A DNA stretch of 64,000 bases from Morinoia aosen (lineage: Eukaryota > Arthropoda > Malacostraca > Amphipoda > Talitridae), in assembly GCA_030386875.1 (NCBI GenBank), contig CM059564.1:62911936-62975935 (forward strand), in the 5' to 3' direction. Made by a program: the position numbers and the translations under genes. Each line of letters begins with the position of its first letter. The stretch's first letter is position 1. Positions 11,991 to 24,284 of this stretch are shown here, piece by piece. Below the pieces are notes generated by a model. That model made no database searches. It saw only the letters and a list, made by a program, of their open reading frames with translations, and was not told the origin of the DNA.

Positions 11991-12042
11991 TTCCGATTGG
12001 GGACTTAAAAAAGGGAAAACAAAATAAAATTGTTTTTTATAA
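11981..12042 (-). repeat. Second, partial PLE copy (duplicated linker segment)
   Basis: About 60 bp here match 8772-8835 at roughly 80-85%, for example the shared 13-mer AACAAAATAAAAT beside a CCGATTGG block. It encodes the same linker block but lies upstream of the element's N-terminal region. PLEs typically sit as partial tandem copies, with a 3' segment of one copy preceding the 5' end of the next (pseudo-LTR). This is the visible remnant; its far end at about 12042 is abrupt. Confidence 0.75.
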
Positions 12043-12202
12043 CATTACAATATAACATTAAACAATCTGGAAGTTTCACCCCTGAAATCACTTACAACAA
12101 ATATTCCACAGGGATTGCTGCAAATAAATTCATTTATTCTCATGTATTGTATGAAAGTAAAATATAACAAAATTAGAGCTAAGCGCAGCGCACGCTGCAT
12201 AT

Positions 12203-12857
12203 CGCTACGATCAGCGTCCCATACCCACAGACCACAGCACTGAGCGATACGATACAGCACGATCACTACGATCAGCGTCCCTACCCACAGACCACAGCAC
12301 TGAGCGATACGATACAGCACGATCACTACGATCAGCGTCCCTACCCACAGACCACAGCACTGAGCGATACGATACAGCACGATCACTACGATCAGCGTCC
12401 CTACCCACAGACCACAGCACTGAGCGATACGATACAGCACGATCACTACGATCAGCGTCCCTACCCACAGACCACAGCACTGAGCGATACGATACAGCAC
12501 GATCACTACGATCAGCGTCCCTACCCACAGACCACAGCACTGAGCGATACGATACAGCACGATCACTACGATCAGCGTCCCTACCCACAGACCACAGCAC
12601 TGAGCGATACGATACAGAACGATCATTACGATCAGCGTCTCTACCTACAGACCACAGCACTGAGCGATACGGTACAGCACGATCACTACGATCAGCGACC
12701 CATACCCACAGACCACAGCACTGAGCGATACGGTACAGCACGATCACTACGATCAGCGTCCCATCCCCACAGAACACAGCACTGAGCGATACGATACTAC
12801 ACGATCGCTACGATCAGCGTCCCTACCCACAGACCACAGCACTATTCGATACCACGA
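12203..12857. repeat. 60-bp satellite array, about 11 units
   Basis: The unit includes TGAGCGATACGATACAGCAC and CTACCCACAGACCACAGCAC. Six consecutive units (12241-12600) are identical. The next differs at four positions, later ones carry substitutions and a one-base insertion, and both edges are diverged or truncated. That pattern (uniform centre, ragged edges) is typical of unequal exchange. Because 60 is a multiple of three, long minus-strand frames run through it, but these are artefacts of the period. The unit is more G+C- and CpG-rich than its surroundings. Confidence 0.95.
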
Positions 12858-15800
12858 TTCCTTTCGCAGGTGGAAGGAATTCAGGTGCAGAAGCGCGATG
12901 CATGTTCTCCTTTAGATGCTCTATGATATTCAGTGTTATTGTGGGTCATCATTCCAACGTCATCATTGGATGACTATTTTTATTTTTAAATAGTAACTAT
13001 TCATTGTTACTATATTTGGAAACTGTCATTAGAGTTTTTAGTTTTAACACTCAAAAAAGTGAATTTCTTTTAACCAACCCTGTTTTTTCGGGAACTTAGC
13101 CTTATTTTCACGCTGTATGAGAAATACTTTCAACTCAGAGGACTTGATTTTCATACATCTTTTGCATTACGGGGAAAAATTGCAGTTAGTAAGCCACAAG
13201 ATGAAATTTCCACGCTATAATACTTTTTTAGAAATTTATTTTCCAGTGCATGGTTTAAGAATCACTACGAAAAAGAAGTCTTTCATATTGATCAGAATTT
13301 CGTCCTTAGGGAATGATGTTTTACACCTACTACACAGTGGAACATATTCCGAGGATATTGACGCATATTTCCAGACCATAGTCTCTCAATCTCACAAATG
13401 AATTGAAGCAGATACGTGCCGGGATTTTGAAATTGAAAGTGTTGAGGCGGAAATTATTTTGGTTTCTGAGCACTTCGTTCTGATGACCGCCGTGATTGAC
13501 GACGTTCATTGAAACCATCGCTCTTCTTTCTGCCCTCGATGCCAGCGATCGAAGCTTCGTTACAGCGCACCGGGCAATAATTGCTGCCGCTCCGCTGATC
13601 ATATGTCAAAACAGCGAGACCCAGTTCGGGCGCCGGCACTGCGGAGACTGCGTGGCAAGTTGAAAGGTACGCGCGCATCAGAATAGAATGGCCGCCAGTG
13701 CGGCATGGTGATGTAAGGATAACGTGTAATACTCCGTCATTTGAACATGCCGGTAGAGTAGAATTAAATCCATGGCATTGCCGAAGGACTCGAGAGGAGC
13801 AATACAGAATAATTATTTAAAAACAAAAAATTCAAACCACAATTACGCCAGTGTAAAATATATCACCATACGGAGAATTTATGTTACACTGGCAGACGTT
13901 CTCGATCCCTTCACTAAATACCTGAGGATAAAGAAACTGCTTTAATCGAAAATTTGACAGGTGTATTGTAGGTAGTTTATAAGCGTAAAATACTTGTCGA
14001 ATGTCTGTTGAACATGAATGGAATTAAGTTTTCAAACTTGCATATACATGCCAGCAGAAAGTGCAGGTGCTTATTTCCATAGGTAGCGCAATGAGATCTT
14101 CAAATATTGGAAAACCAGAGTAAGTGACATTGTGCTATAATGTTTCACTTTATTTTAGAAGTTTTCCCTCTAGATTTTCGGTTTAAATAAACCTATATCT
14201 CATCGAAGAAAAATTGAGGAATGCTTTGATGAGAATTGATGATATAAGAGCATTTTGACTCAGAAAAAATTTACCTAAATTCAGAAATGATAGTATGACT
14301 AAATGATATATAAGTAACACTACACTCGCAATAATGAACAATCCTTTTCATCAAAACGCTGAAAAATACGCTAGGGAACCGAATTTCTCTTGAGTTAGGC
14401 CGTACAGTTGTTTTATATTCATTTGGTTGCAGAATCGAAAAAAATGTCGGTTTTCTCTATCAAGACAACTTTTAGAAATATGAAATTAACCTTTTGGTAA
14501 AAATCTGAGAAAGTTTGCATTCAACGAATTTTTGCTTATTTTTAACCGTGTTTTATATCTTAACTTTATTGTGAAATAGGAAAGAGATTTACATAACTGT
14601 AATGTGTTGTAATGTGTGTTGAAAAAATCTATTTTGGACTTACAAGGGACGTTGCTGTTGTGAGAAAAATTGTTCATTATCAAGTATCAAGAAATTGTAC
14701 AAGTACCAGGAAATTGAGTGAAAAATTTTTTCACAGAGCTTCTTCTGGAGTGCTTAATTTATGTACTATCTCGCTGGATGCATCAACGGTGAACTCCTTT
14801 ATCAGCCAACCATCATATGAAAATTGCACCTATATTCCACTTATTACCGATTTTCCTTGAACCTCAAATCTTGATGAAATCAACCATCGCCCTAATCACT
14901 GAAGGCGGCATGGATTTCCTCGAAGGAGCAAGATAACTCTGTAGAAAATGCAGCTTGCTGCTCACATTACACGCAAGCGTGTAAATTTCAGCTTAAATTT
15001 TGGTTTGTGTGTTTCTAAAAAAAAATTCTTGACGTCTTTGATTGACAACAAAACAATCTTTTGAAGCTCTACATTATCACAATGAAATAATCATTTTTAA
15101 TGAGTTTCAGAATCTGTGAACCGTCACAACACATTGCCTCGATTTAACCGGTCGATTTTATAGAAAACGCTAAGGTGATATAACAATTTGAACAATTTCA
15201 ATGACTCAATGGTTCTCTTTTGTTTTCATATTCTTCATGACGACAAACGATATGCGCAACTCGAACTGCATCTAATATCAGCCATTGTGAGGGTCACACC
15301 TCGCGCTCCAAACAGTCCCTATTCAATTATATTACAGATCGATGTTACAAATGTCTTCAGTAAGCCATGAATGTAATGGCACTACACAAAACTAAAGTTA
15401 CTTTTAAAACGCTATCGAAATGTACTTCCTCTGGTTCGCTTGCCTGAAGGAGTGATATCTTCCCTGTACATTTTCTCATTTAGTCTCAGTAAATGAAGTC
15501 CTATAGCCTTTAAAATGGCATTGGATTATTCAATTCACACAAAGGCTAAAGGACCATTCACGTCATTAGTCTCGCTTCATAATCTGCAGTGTACTAATCC
15601 TCTCTACTATCAATATCTGTCTCATTTCTGTCACCGTGTCCGTCCTCCAACATCGTACAAATTCCCCCGAGGAGTAGTTGAACAAATACTGACTCTGGTA
15701 TTGCAGCTGAATGAAGCTGTTGACGGGTAGATGATTTTTCATTAGGGTATTCTAGATTTCTTTTAATTATCTTCTTACATCCTGAAGTTTTTTTGAACTG

Positions 15801-16992
15801 AAGTAACAGCCTGTGTATGATTTAGAAGCTCTCACTACACCGTGGGTGCACCAAATGCGAACTAATAACGTAGTTCCTTTGATTCCCATTCGTGAACTCT
15901 CGACACTCTGCTGGAATACATTGCGGAGAGCTAAAGAATTATTTTCATCAACGAGCTACATCTTAAAATATTTAAAATACGCTTCCTTTAACAAACGCGC
16001 TGCTGCTTGCCGATAGACTTGGAATGGTAAGCCACCACAGTTAAAGCAAAAAGAACCTGGCCTGTTCAAAAATTTAGGACCACAAGTAGCACGGCAGAAG
16101 TGATCCATACAGAGTAAAACTTAATTCAATGCAAATAATAATTATTTATAATAACACGCACACTTCGTGTTCTCATGAAATGATTTTCGCAAGCGGCAGA
16201 GAAATGATCTACAGCTGACCACTTTGTAAAGTTGCGAGCTGGCAGTTGATACACTCGTAATGAGCATACAAGTCTCGTTACCGGCAGCTGAATAGTACAA
16301 TTTTGCCCATTCAGAATGAAAGCTCTACAGAAAAAAATAGACGTACTAAAAACCGGCGGCAACTTCGAAGCCAGTGAGCCAGTAAATATTAAAATGAGAA
16401 AAAATCTCACTCCACCGAAAATTTTGTTTTGATTGTCTTCCGTGTAATCGACTTTGAATTCAAAATTTCTGATAACAAAGAAATGTAAATAGATAATGTC
16501 CACCCATTAAGCTAGGTCCAATACTATTACTATTACTTTGAGATTCCTTTAAACTCTCAAAACGTGATTGAGAAGGAACAAAGAGAAGGGAACATTTAAC
16601 ATGGACTGCAGAAAGCGAAGAATCTATGCACAAAGTGTCTTCTTCTCTCCTGACCCACTGCAATGAAACAGTAAGCTAGGTTTTAAGAAGAACGAAAGAA
16701 AAAGAATATATAGCGTTTAAAGCATGAAACTGAAAGGAGCACAGTCGGCGCGAAAGATTAAAGTCCCGCAGGCCTATCTATAGTTGAGGTAGCCTAACAG
16801 TATCCCCCTTGGGGCGCCAGTCTCTATAGCATAGGAAAGACAAACCTAGCTAACCTAAGCCTATTGCATAGCATATACACTCCTGAAAGATTACAAAAGT
16901 TCATTCTCATGCACTCAGTAGCATTGGAAATGTGTCATCATAACGATGTACTTTATGTATTAATCCTGAAAATTATGTTGCAGAGTCAATGC
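12858..16992. other. Non-coding stretch, no gene recognised
   Basis: Only short open frames without family signatures. A G+C-richer patch at about 13460-13700 has overlapping frames on the minus strand but no recognisable domain. A small hairpin (ATAGTAAC / GTTACTAT) lies near 12990. Nothing else stands out. Confidence 0.55.
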
Positions 16993-17160
16993 AGACAACA
17001 AAATGATTAAACATCAAAACTGAATTGCGAAGGCAATTTCGGCAACAATAGGAATTACCATCAAAGATCGAGTTACAGAGGCAGTGCAGGCAACAAAAGG
17101 AATTACCATCAATTATCGAGTTACAGAAGCAACACAGGCAACAAAAACAACTAACATCAC
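16993..17160. repeat. 48-bp minisatellite, about 3.5 units
   Basis: Units start at about 16993, 17041, 17089 and 17137 (partial). The central pair share GGAATTACCATCAA and ATCGAGTTACAGA and differ at few positions; the first is more diverged. As 48 is a multiple of three, both strands give 16-residue repeats (Cys-rich on the minus strand), but no start, signal peptide or neighbouring exon argues for a gene. Confidence 0.85.
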
Positions 17161-17279
17161 CTGGGACCAAGAGGACAATGAACATCATTTACACGGGCAA
17201 GCTGCCGAGGAGTTGCACCTCCAATTTTTCTTTGCAGTAAGTGGAGTACCACGCCCGATGTACTACCATAAGTGGAGCC

Positions 17280-17310
17280 GTGTGTGCGTCTGTGTGTGTG
17301 TGTTGTGTGT

Positions 17311-17349
<39 letters not shown>
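17280..17349. repeat. (TG)n microsatellite
   Basis: About 70 bp of TG dinucleotides with a few interruptions. It inflates two plus-strand reading frames that should not be read as genes. Confidence 0.97.
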
Positions 17350-17654
17350 ACACACTTGATATTTTAATTTCGAGGCAATATTTTCGTCAATATATGACTC
17401 TGATCGAGCTCGATCTAAAACTTTAACACGTGACTAATTTACAAACTTAGTGTTCGCCAATGTGGGTAACAACGAATGACTAAGCGGTGGCCTAAATTAC
17501 TAAAAAAGTTTTCAGTGGATTCAAAATTCATTTTACACGCGCCTTGTCAAGAGGATGTAAGGTAGTACGAACCTAATAGTCGAATTAAGTGTAAAAGTAA
17601 ATAGGCAATTTGAATTTAACAAGGTTTGAACAATTTTTTTCACAGCGTCATTTT

Positions 17655-18432
17655 AACTTTACAATTTAAACAATTTAAACAATTTATTTACCACAGGAGA
17701 TACAGAGGTAGAATGTTTCTTAAGTCTAATACAATGGTCAGAGTTGAGTATAGCTACCTGTGGGCCCGAATAAGTTCAGCGACTTCTAGGGCATCCTACC
17801 ATTACATTATTCTAGGGCGTACAATAATGTTTAACCTAATTCACTTAGCCTAGCTTCGCATTAGACTGATCAACAGGATAATGAACTCGATATTGATGTT
17901 TAATTTTACAATATAGATCATATGGACAATATTTAACAGTATATTCGATAACGATTTGGGAGCAGACTGAAAATCGGCGATATTACTCATGGCAAATTGC
18001 ATTATTAGGACCAGACATGTAGGAGGCAGGATTTGACTTGGTGATCTTACACGACTAGTATTCTGATAAGAAGTGAGACTCAAGATTTCTTTTAAATACC
18101 TTGTAAGAATTACTTTCACGGATCTCCGCAGGTATTGAGTTCCAGGTTTTAGTTCCAACGAATAGTATACTATGTTGCGAGCGGGCCTTTGAATAATAAG
18201 GAAGCATGAATTTACTTTTATTTCGTGTTAAATGGTCGTGATGACCAGTTTGCGCAGTTAATAACTGTTGAAGGCTATTGTCGCCATCATTAGCTAATGT
18301 TTTGTAGATGAAATTGCAGATGGAGATTTTGTAGAGATCCGAGAGTTTAAGTATTTGTAAATTTTTGAATGAATCATTTGTGTGAGCATTATATTCTAGG
18401 TTCTTTACCGTTCTGATGGCTCTTTTTTGCAG
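17655..18432 (-). mobile_element. CR1/L2-like LINE, 3' end only
   Basis: The minus strand carries the last part of a LINE polyprotein (stop at 18055-18057), then about 390 bp of 3' UTR. It ends in short tandem repeats based on TTGTTTAAA (plus-strand CAATTTAAA at about 17661-17685), following GGTAAATAAA. Short 3' tandem repeats instead of poly(A) are usual for the CR1/L2 and I-like groups. The 5' edge near 18430 abuts three copies of TTGCAGAGTAAA (18427-18470), perhaps junction filler. I could not find a clean target duplication. The open frame suggests moderate age. Confidence 0.82.
18055..18432 (-). pseudogene. LINE ORF2 C-terminal domain fragment
   Basis: A continuous minus-strand frame of about 125 codons begins LQKRAIRTVKNLEYNAHTND and continues through FKNLQILKLSDLYKISICNF. 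It then shows HHDHLTRNKSKF, ARSQHSILFVGTKTWNSIP and VFKRNLESHFLSEY before the stop. This 'LQKRAIR ... LxILKLxDLY ... TR ... WNSIP ... FKxxLxxxLL' order is the conserved C-terminal tail that follows the RT in CR1, L2 and related LINEs. There is no start codon and no RT core, so it is a truncated remnant. The frame has no internal stops. The exact clade is not resolved. Confidence 0.85.
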
Positions 18433-18474
18433 AGTAAAAATTGCAGAGTAAATTGCAGAGTAAAAAAAAAGTTG

Positions 18475-21400
18475 AGCTGCTAATTATCCCTTTCAGTACA
18501 TTCGTTTGCTCCGTGCTTGCACAATTTCACATACATTGTGAGGTTAGTATCGGAGAAATAATATGGCTTAATAACGGAATGATCATAAGGCAATCAAAGC
18601 AAGTTGTTTAAGTTTAATTCAGCTTTCCAAGGCGAGCCCCCTATTTTTGAGCCAATATGCGACAGTGTTTTCCTGGAAGGAATATAACAAGCAGGCGTTT
18701 CAGTTTTTTCATCCTGATAACATGTCCATAAAATTTGCTCAGAATTTTGCGAATCTTTATATTGCGACTTTTATCGAAGAAAATGGGCACGGCTGGAAGG
18801 TCATGTTTCGAAACGCTCGTAAATTTCAGCGACGTTATGAATTATGTTAAACCTGGACGGTCGTCCACGGGTCTAACATCTTCGAAATTTTATTATTTCC
18901 ACCTAAATTACCTTCTTTCCATTTTAATTTATGAGGATTTTTTTTAAATGTCTCAGAAATTTTTCAATATCAAGCAAGCAGTTCCAAATGAATTATGAAC
19001 TTTTTTCAGTTGCACTAACATAGAAAATATGTTTCGTAACTACCTTGAAGGTTAACAAATCGTCAGTTTTGTTGGTCATGAAAAATCTACACCAAATCAG
19101 GAACGATTATATATTCATCCATAGGTGCTCAATACTGTTACAGATTTCTAAATACATAATAATAAGCGATAAAGGCTACGAATTGAGCATTTCTCTTTTT
19201 TCAGCTACCAAATTCGAATGTTAGTTTCTTGCAGTTGAAATTTTCCGGTTAGCGCGCAAGATTTATAAAAATGTTAAAAAGAAAAAGATGTGCAACTAAA
19301 TTTTAGAAAATGAATTTTCTTCATTTCTGAAACCCTCGATCAAAAACTAAGCGCTATGAAAAGCTTTGCAGTATGGCTGAACCTTTTAAAACGGAGCTAC
19401 GTTGTTATTTTATTATTTTAGATTTAAGGTAAATACTTTCATAAATTAATGCAGACTTCCGCATCAAGTGTAAATAGTGCGTCATGTCTAGTTCGTCTAC
19501 AACGCAGTTCGTTAACGAAATCATAAATTAAATCCTGTACATGAGTTAGTGAGACATAGATATAAAATATTAATTCAAGATAAGCCATGTTGAATAGTTA
19601 AGTGATCTGGAAAGCTTCCTCATTTATGCAAGAGGACCCTACCAGCTATGAATATTCAATCTCATATCTTTCCCTTAATATTTTATTGAAAGAAGCTGAT
19701 TAAGTTTACATTAAAATTCATCAGCGGGCGCACACACGTCACTCCTTAAATTCAATTGGAGCTTGCGAGAGAGCATCAATTACTCAGTACAGGTCCCGCA
19801 GCTCAGGCAGCGAGACAAGGACTCAGGCTTTTCGACTTGGACCAGGAGAATTACCGAGCAAAATGCTCTCTTTATGATAGAAAAGAGTATCAAGGGAGTG
19901 AAGATCCATTTGGCGAGGAGCATTAATATTTTTATGGGCACCTTACGGCAACGTATAAGAAGCTCCAAGCGTTCCAGGGCTGGAGTTTGCTTTGGGTGAA
20001 AAACAAATGTCAAGGTTGATGATGTTCAGGCACCTTCAACTCTTGGAACGGTCAATTTACTCTCTCTACGATGAGCAAATTATTCAAAACTGAATATTTG
20101 CATTCGAAAGTAAGCTCTATTTTAGTGTAAATGTGTCAAATACGAGAAAACGGCTAAAGTGGAGACCTGGATGAAGTTAAATGAACGAGAAGCAATGAGT
20201 CGTACTTACATCAGTAGCCCGAAGACTGTCAGCAACCCATGAAGATATTGTTGAAACATGTCTGCTGTCGTATCATAAGAGTGGCTAAAGTACTAGAACC
20301 GGTGAGGTAATAGAATAATGGAACTTCTCAATAAACTCTTGCAGTCTCGATTGGATACCCCCAAGGGAACAATCAGAGTAACAAGCGCAATAACTCAGCA
20401 TCACTCCTTGCAGACGTACTTGCTCTTCGCTGATTGCTGGTTTGCGCGAGGCAAAATTATAATTTAATAATCTGCAGCCACGCAAGCTGGGAAAAGAATT
20501 GAATGCTGCCAAGCTGAAGCACAGCATCAAACACGAACGCTCAACATCTTCAAGCCATCAGCTGCGTGGAAGCTGACTAGTTCGAGCGCACTAATTAATG
20601 AATTCTACCAAGAAAACAGCTAACGCAAGGCAGAGAATGTGTGTGCTTTAGAACGCTTAATCATGCTCTAGCACGTCAATATTCTACATGAGAATTACAT
20701 AATCGAGAATGAAATCAGCGTGGGAGGTTTGAGAAGACCTCTTCCTCAGCAGGCGCTGAAGATTAGCTTCGTTTGGTAATTTTGACGGGCGTCCTAAAGA
20801 CGAGGTCTCTAACGAGCGAAATTACGTTCCATGCTCCTGCGCCGCCTCCACTCCAGCACCCGTAGACTTGTTCCTTACTCTATTCATGTCCAATTCTTTG
20901 CTAGAAATTATCTTCCTTGTCAGGATTAAAAATATGTGGAGGATGCTTTATAAATTCGATGCAAGGTTATGATATAAAACATTCCGCCCCGGCTCATCAG
21001 AGAAGCGGTCTTTTGCAAGTGTGAGTTTCAAAAAGATGAGATTTGCACGTGTCTTGTTTCCGATGTTTTTGATCTGTTTGATGTTTTATTCCGATGTTTT
21101 GCTAACAGTCTTTGCTCCTTCATGACCTCTACATTTGTGGAAGAAAATTAAAGAAGGGAAATATAATCTGACACACTCTAGATGACATTCAGTTGCGCTC
21201 ATAAGACCATCATTCATGATGCATTCAAATTTTTTCCGTCACTGTGCAGCAAATTACTTATTACTTTCACTGTATTAATTTAGTGCTTTCACTAACAGCC
21301 CTTGTTGCTTAATTACGGCAAGTGCTTCAATCATGTTACTAGCGCATTGTTCTGTAAATGAGCCTTGCGTATGAAGCTTAGTTCCTGTTACCGTGAAAGA

Positions 21401-24280
21401 GGGAGAGAAATATAACATAGTCCCGGCCACAGCAGCGCATTTTATAGGATTATAAGCGGTGGATTGTCAGGAAAAATGCTACCCCTCAGTTTGTCAGTAC
21501 AGGAAGACTGCAGAAAATGAGTCGATGAACAAGATTATAGGTAGACAAGAATTTTCCACTTGCATTGTGGATTTCAAGCTGCCATGTGAGTAAAGCATGG
21601 CCCATGGCCGAAATCTATAGGCCCGAGTGGATTTTTAATTCAATGGTGATGATGGACTGAGATATTTCATTAAATAACATCAATTTCAAATCATTATTTG
21701 ATATACACGCATTAAAAATTTGCATGCACGAGACAGCACATGACTATCGTATTTACTTCTTCATTTCCTATCAATATCAAAAAAGAAGAGTTTCTTGCAC
21801 TTCACGGAAAATGCCGGTGAAATGATCCAATTGTCCGACTTTACCCAATGCGAAATTTAAGCTACAGCGTGGTGCCCGTAGACTGAATTTTGAATGCAAC
21901 CGAAGCACGTTTTTTCCATTAAAAATTAGATCACAACAGATAGTTAACACACTATGGACATGTGCCTGTTAAGCAAATAAATTCTCAAATCAAATGCATT
22001 CAATTCACTGATAAGGCTAGATTCAATATATGAACAAATACTTCACCCGTTCCTTCAGTATTCTTCTCAAAATACGTCAACAATTTACAAGCACATTAAA
22101 TACTGAACTAAACAATTAAGTACATCACGGCTCACAACTTGCGGCTAAATCATTCTATTGTCGAAACACAATGCTACAGTGAATGAAAGAAGTAATTAAA
22201 ATAGGTAAGGGTATTTATCAAACTTCGTGCACTAAAAAATAAAATGGATGAACAAAAGTGGAGTTCATTTATGGAAATCTGAATAAGTTCTTCGACTAAA
22301 TTAAACTAAGAACGTCGATGTCATCTACTTCATAACTTTTTAATTACGAAAATGACAAATTCGATGGTATGATAAAATCTTCACTTGCATGGTTTAGAGT
22401 CGTTATTATGTTCCCTCACTTCATGTATCAAACAAATACCAATCAAAATACAAACGGTAAGAACAATTCCCTTTAACTGCTTCACTGCAAATGAAGCAAA
22501 GTGAAACCCCAGTCTGACTCTTTCGTCACATCAGCGAAAATCATGCATCTGTTTCACCGCTTCGCATGCTTTCTCCATACATTTTTAATCTCGACAAGGA
22601 AGATACTTTCTATCAAAGAATTGGACACGAATAGAGTAAGGAATGCAAGTCTACGGGTCTATGTGTGCATATCGTCACAGTGGAGACGATGTACCGTCGC
22701 CAAAGATTCTCATTAAATGTATACTCTAACACTTGTACGCATTTATTTTGAACTCGTAATTAATAAGTATAATTCGCATATATATAAATGATTACAAGTG
22801 TATGTGAGTGAGCATATTAATGATAGTGTGTACTGAATCACAAAAATCTGTGAGTTTAGATAGGTTTTTTAACTATAACTTAGCTTCTTCATAGCCGCCC
22901 GTGATGCATAATTATGCCTAGTTATCTCTCATGGGCAGCAATAATTCCACCCCATTTTAGAGCCTGAAAAAGTGTCGTTGGCGACGGATAGACGACTGTA
23001 CATCGCAGCCACGGTCATTGTCAAGAACCACTGACCGTCGTACCTATAACGCGCAACTAGCGTCTGACATTAACTTGAACAAGCATCTCTGGTCAAACAC
23101 TTATTCACTATTCCAAGCGAGGATTTTAACCTGGAGAATTTCTGATTATCGTACGAACAACGTGCACGGATAGTGTAGGTATCATACATGATTTCACTTT
23201 CTTTTCTTCAGGCGGGCAAGTGTTATTTGAACCATGCAGTAAAAGAGAAAGGTTCTGTCTCTCACTTGAGTTGTTCCTAAAGCCGAACTGAGAGGAAAAC
23301 TTGGTCCCCCACTTTTAACAAACTGGACTGACAGACAGATGGAGGAAAGTTTACTTCTGCATTGTTTGTATAGCACCAGAGACTCATGCCGTTTCGTGAG
23401 CGCTACATACCTCTGTGTCCTGTCAGAGCTAGTTTGCAGAAAGGATTACTCGTTCTTAACTTTCTCATATCAGATAAAGTGCCAGTCAAAACAGATCCAG
23501 GCTCTCAAAACCCTTTAAATAGCTGCAGACTTTCAGTGGAAGTTACAGGAACTTTCCCGTGTGGAAATCTAGGAAACGTCAGTGACAACAATCAAGTTTC
23601 CACACGCCTCTGCTACAAATTGTACACAAGTAATCCAGGCATGTCCGAAGATCCAAGTGCACGATGCAACTGTTATAACCGGCGAAGACGCTCTCCGATT
23701 TGAGTTTTCGTTAGCAAGAAGTCCCAAAAAGTGCGCTTGTTTACTTAGAGTTTCGAGCTGCATTCAAAGTTTCAGCCACGAATGCTCTCGCACTTTACTC
23801 CCGGGTCACAAACTTGCAGAAAGTTTTCACTTGAGAAACGAGATCTAAAAAATTACTTTCTTGAAACTCGGCTTACTTTTTTGGCTTCCCAGAGGAAACC
23901 GCGACTTCACTTCGTTGTTCAGTTAAGCTCGCCTTTAAGTAACGCGAGAGAGGTCATGCGAGAAATTTCTGCCTTTATTTAGAATAATTTCTGAAGTGAA
24001 CTGAACATTTTCGTGGCATAAACTTCCTCATAGGAGACGTACTCGTTTGAACTCTTAAAGTTGGGGACGAGACGGCCTCTTCTGAGAGTAGTAGAGTAGA
24101 GTAGTCACACGTGAGCAAAGTACTAAATAGAATATAAATAATGAGAGAGTATTTTTGATAATCCACTTACGTTTACATTGAAACTAAGCAGACACTGAGT
24201 TATTTAATTTGTGAGATCAGTTAGATTGCAGTCTAAATATTTTCTTTACTGAAGCTTAGAAGTAAGTTAGGAAATTACAC
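18475..24280. other. Non-coding stretch, no gene recognised
   Basis: Nearly 6 kb of AT-rich sequence with open frames of at most about 105 codons and no family match. A GAGTAGTAGAGTAGAGTAG microsatellite-like patch is near 24087-24105. No repeat copies from elsewhere in the window were noticed here. Confidence 0.55.
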
Positions 24281-24284
24281 TTTA

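Larger units (their letters stand above)
8240..12042 (-). mobile_element. Penelope-like element (PLE), broken, split by a LINE
   Basis: Read on the minus strand, the order is: N-terminal domain, RT core, linker, GIY-YIG endonuclease, then a 3' segment with a hammerhead-like core. That is the order of endonuclease-bearing PLEs, which copy their RNA with a telomerase-like RT at GIY-YIG nicks. Diagnostic pieces are PDKGRG and GLQKIHK before the LINE, then FDVNSLFTNI and MGVPRGPTYANIFM after it, and the RVAEH and KPVLN blocks of GIY-YIG. The element is split by a LINE at 9621-11347 and is otherwise clearly broken in several places, so it is an old copy. Its 3' limit near 8240 is approximate. At its upstream edge lies a piece of a second copy, as is usual for PLE tandem or pseudo-LTR arrays. 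Confidence 0.88.

Noticed and set aside
12045-12777. Two long minus-strand frames (about 190 codons) with 20-residue repeats
   Set aside because: They exist only because the 60-bp satellite period is a multiple of three; more than one frame is open at once.
16770-16870. Similarity to the inverse of 60505-60580 around a GGCGCxCC / GGGGGA motif
   Set aside because: Only about 40 bp align at roughly 70%; too little to call a shared repeat without a search.
17084-17426. Cys/Val-rich plus-strand frames
   Set aside because: Produced by the TG microsatellite and the 48-bp minisatellite.
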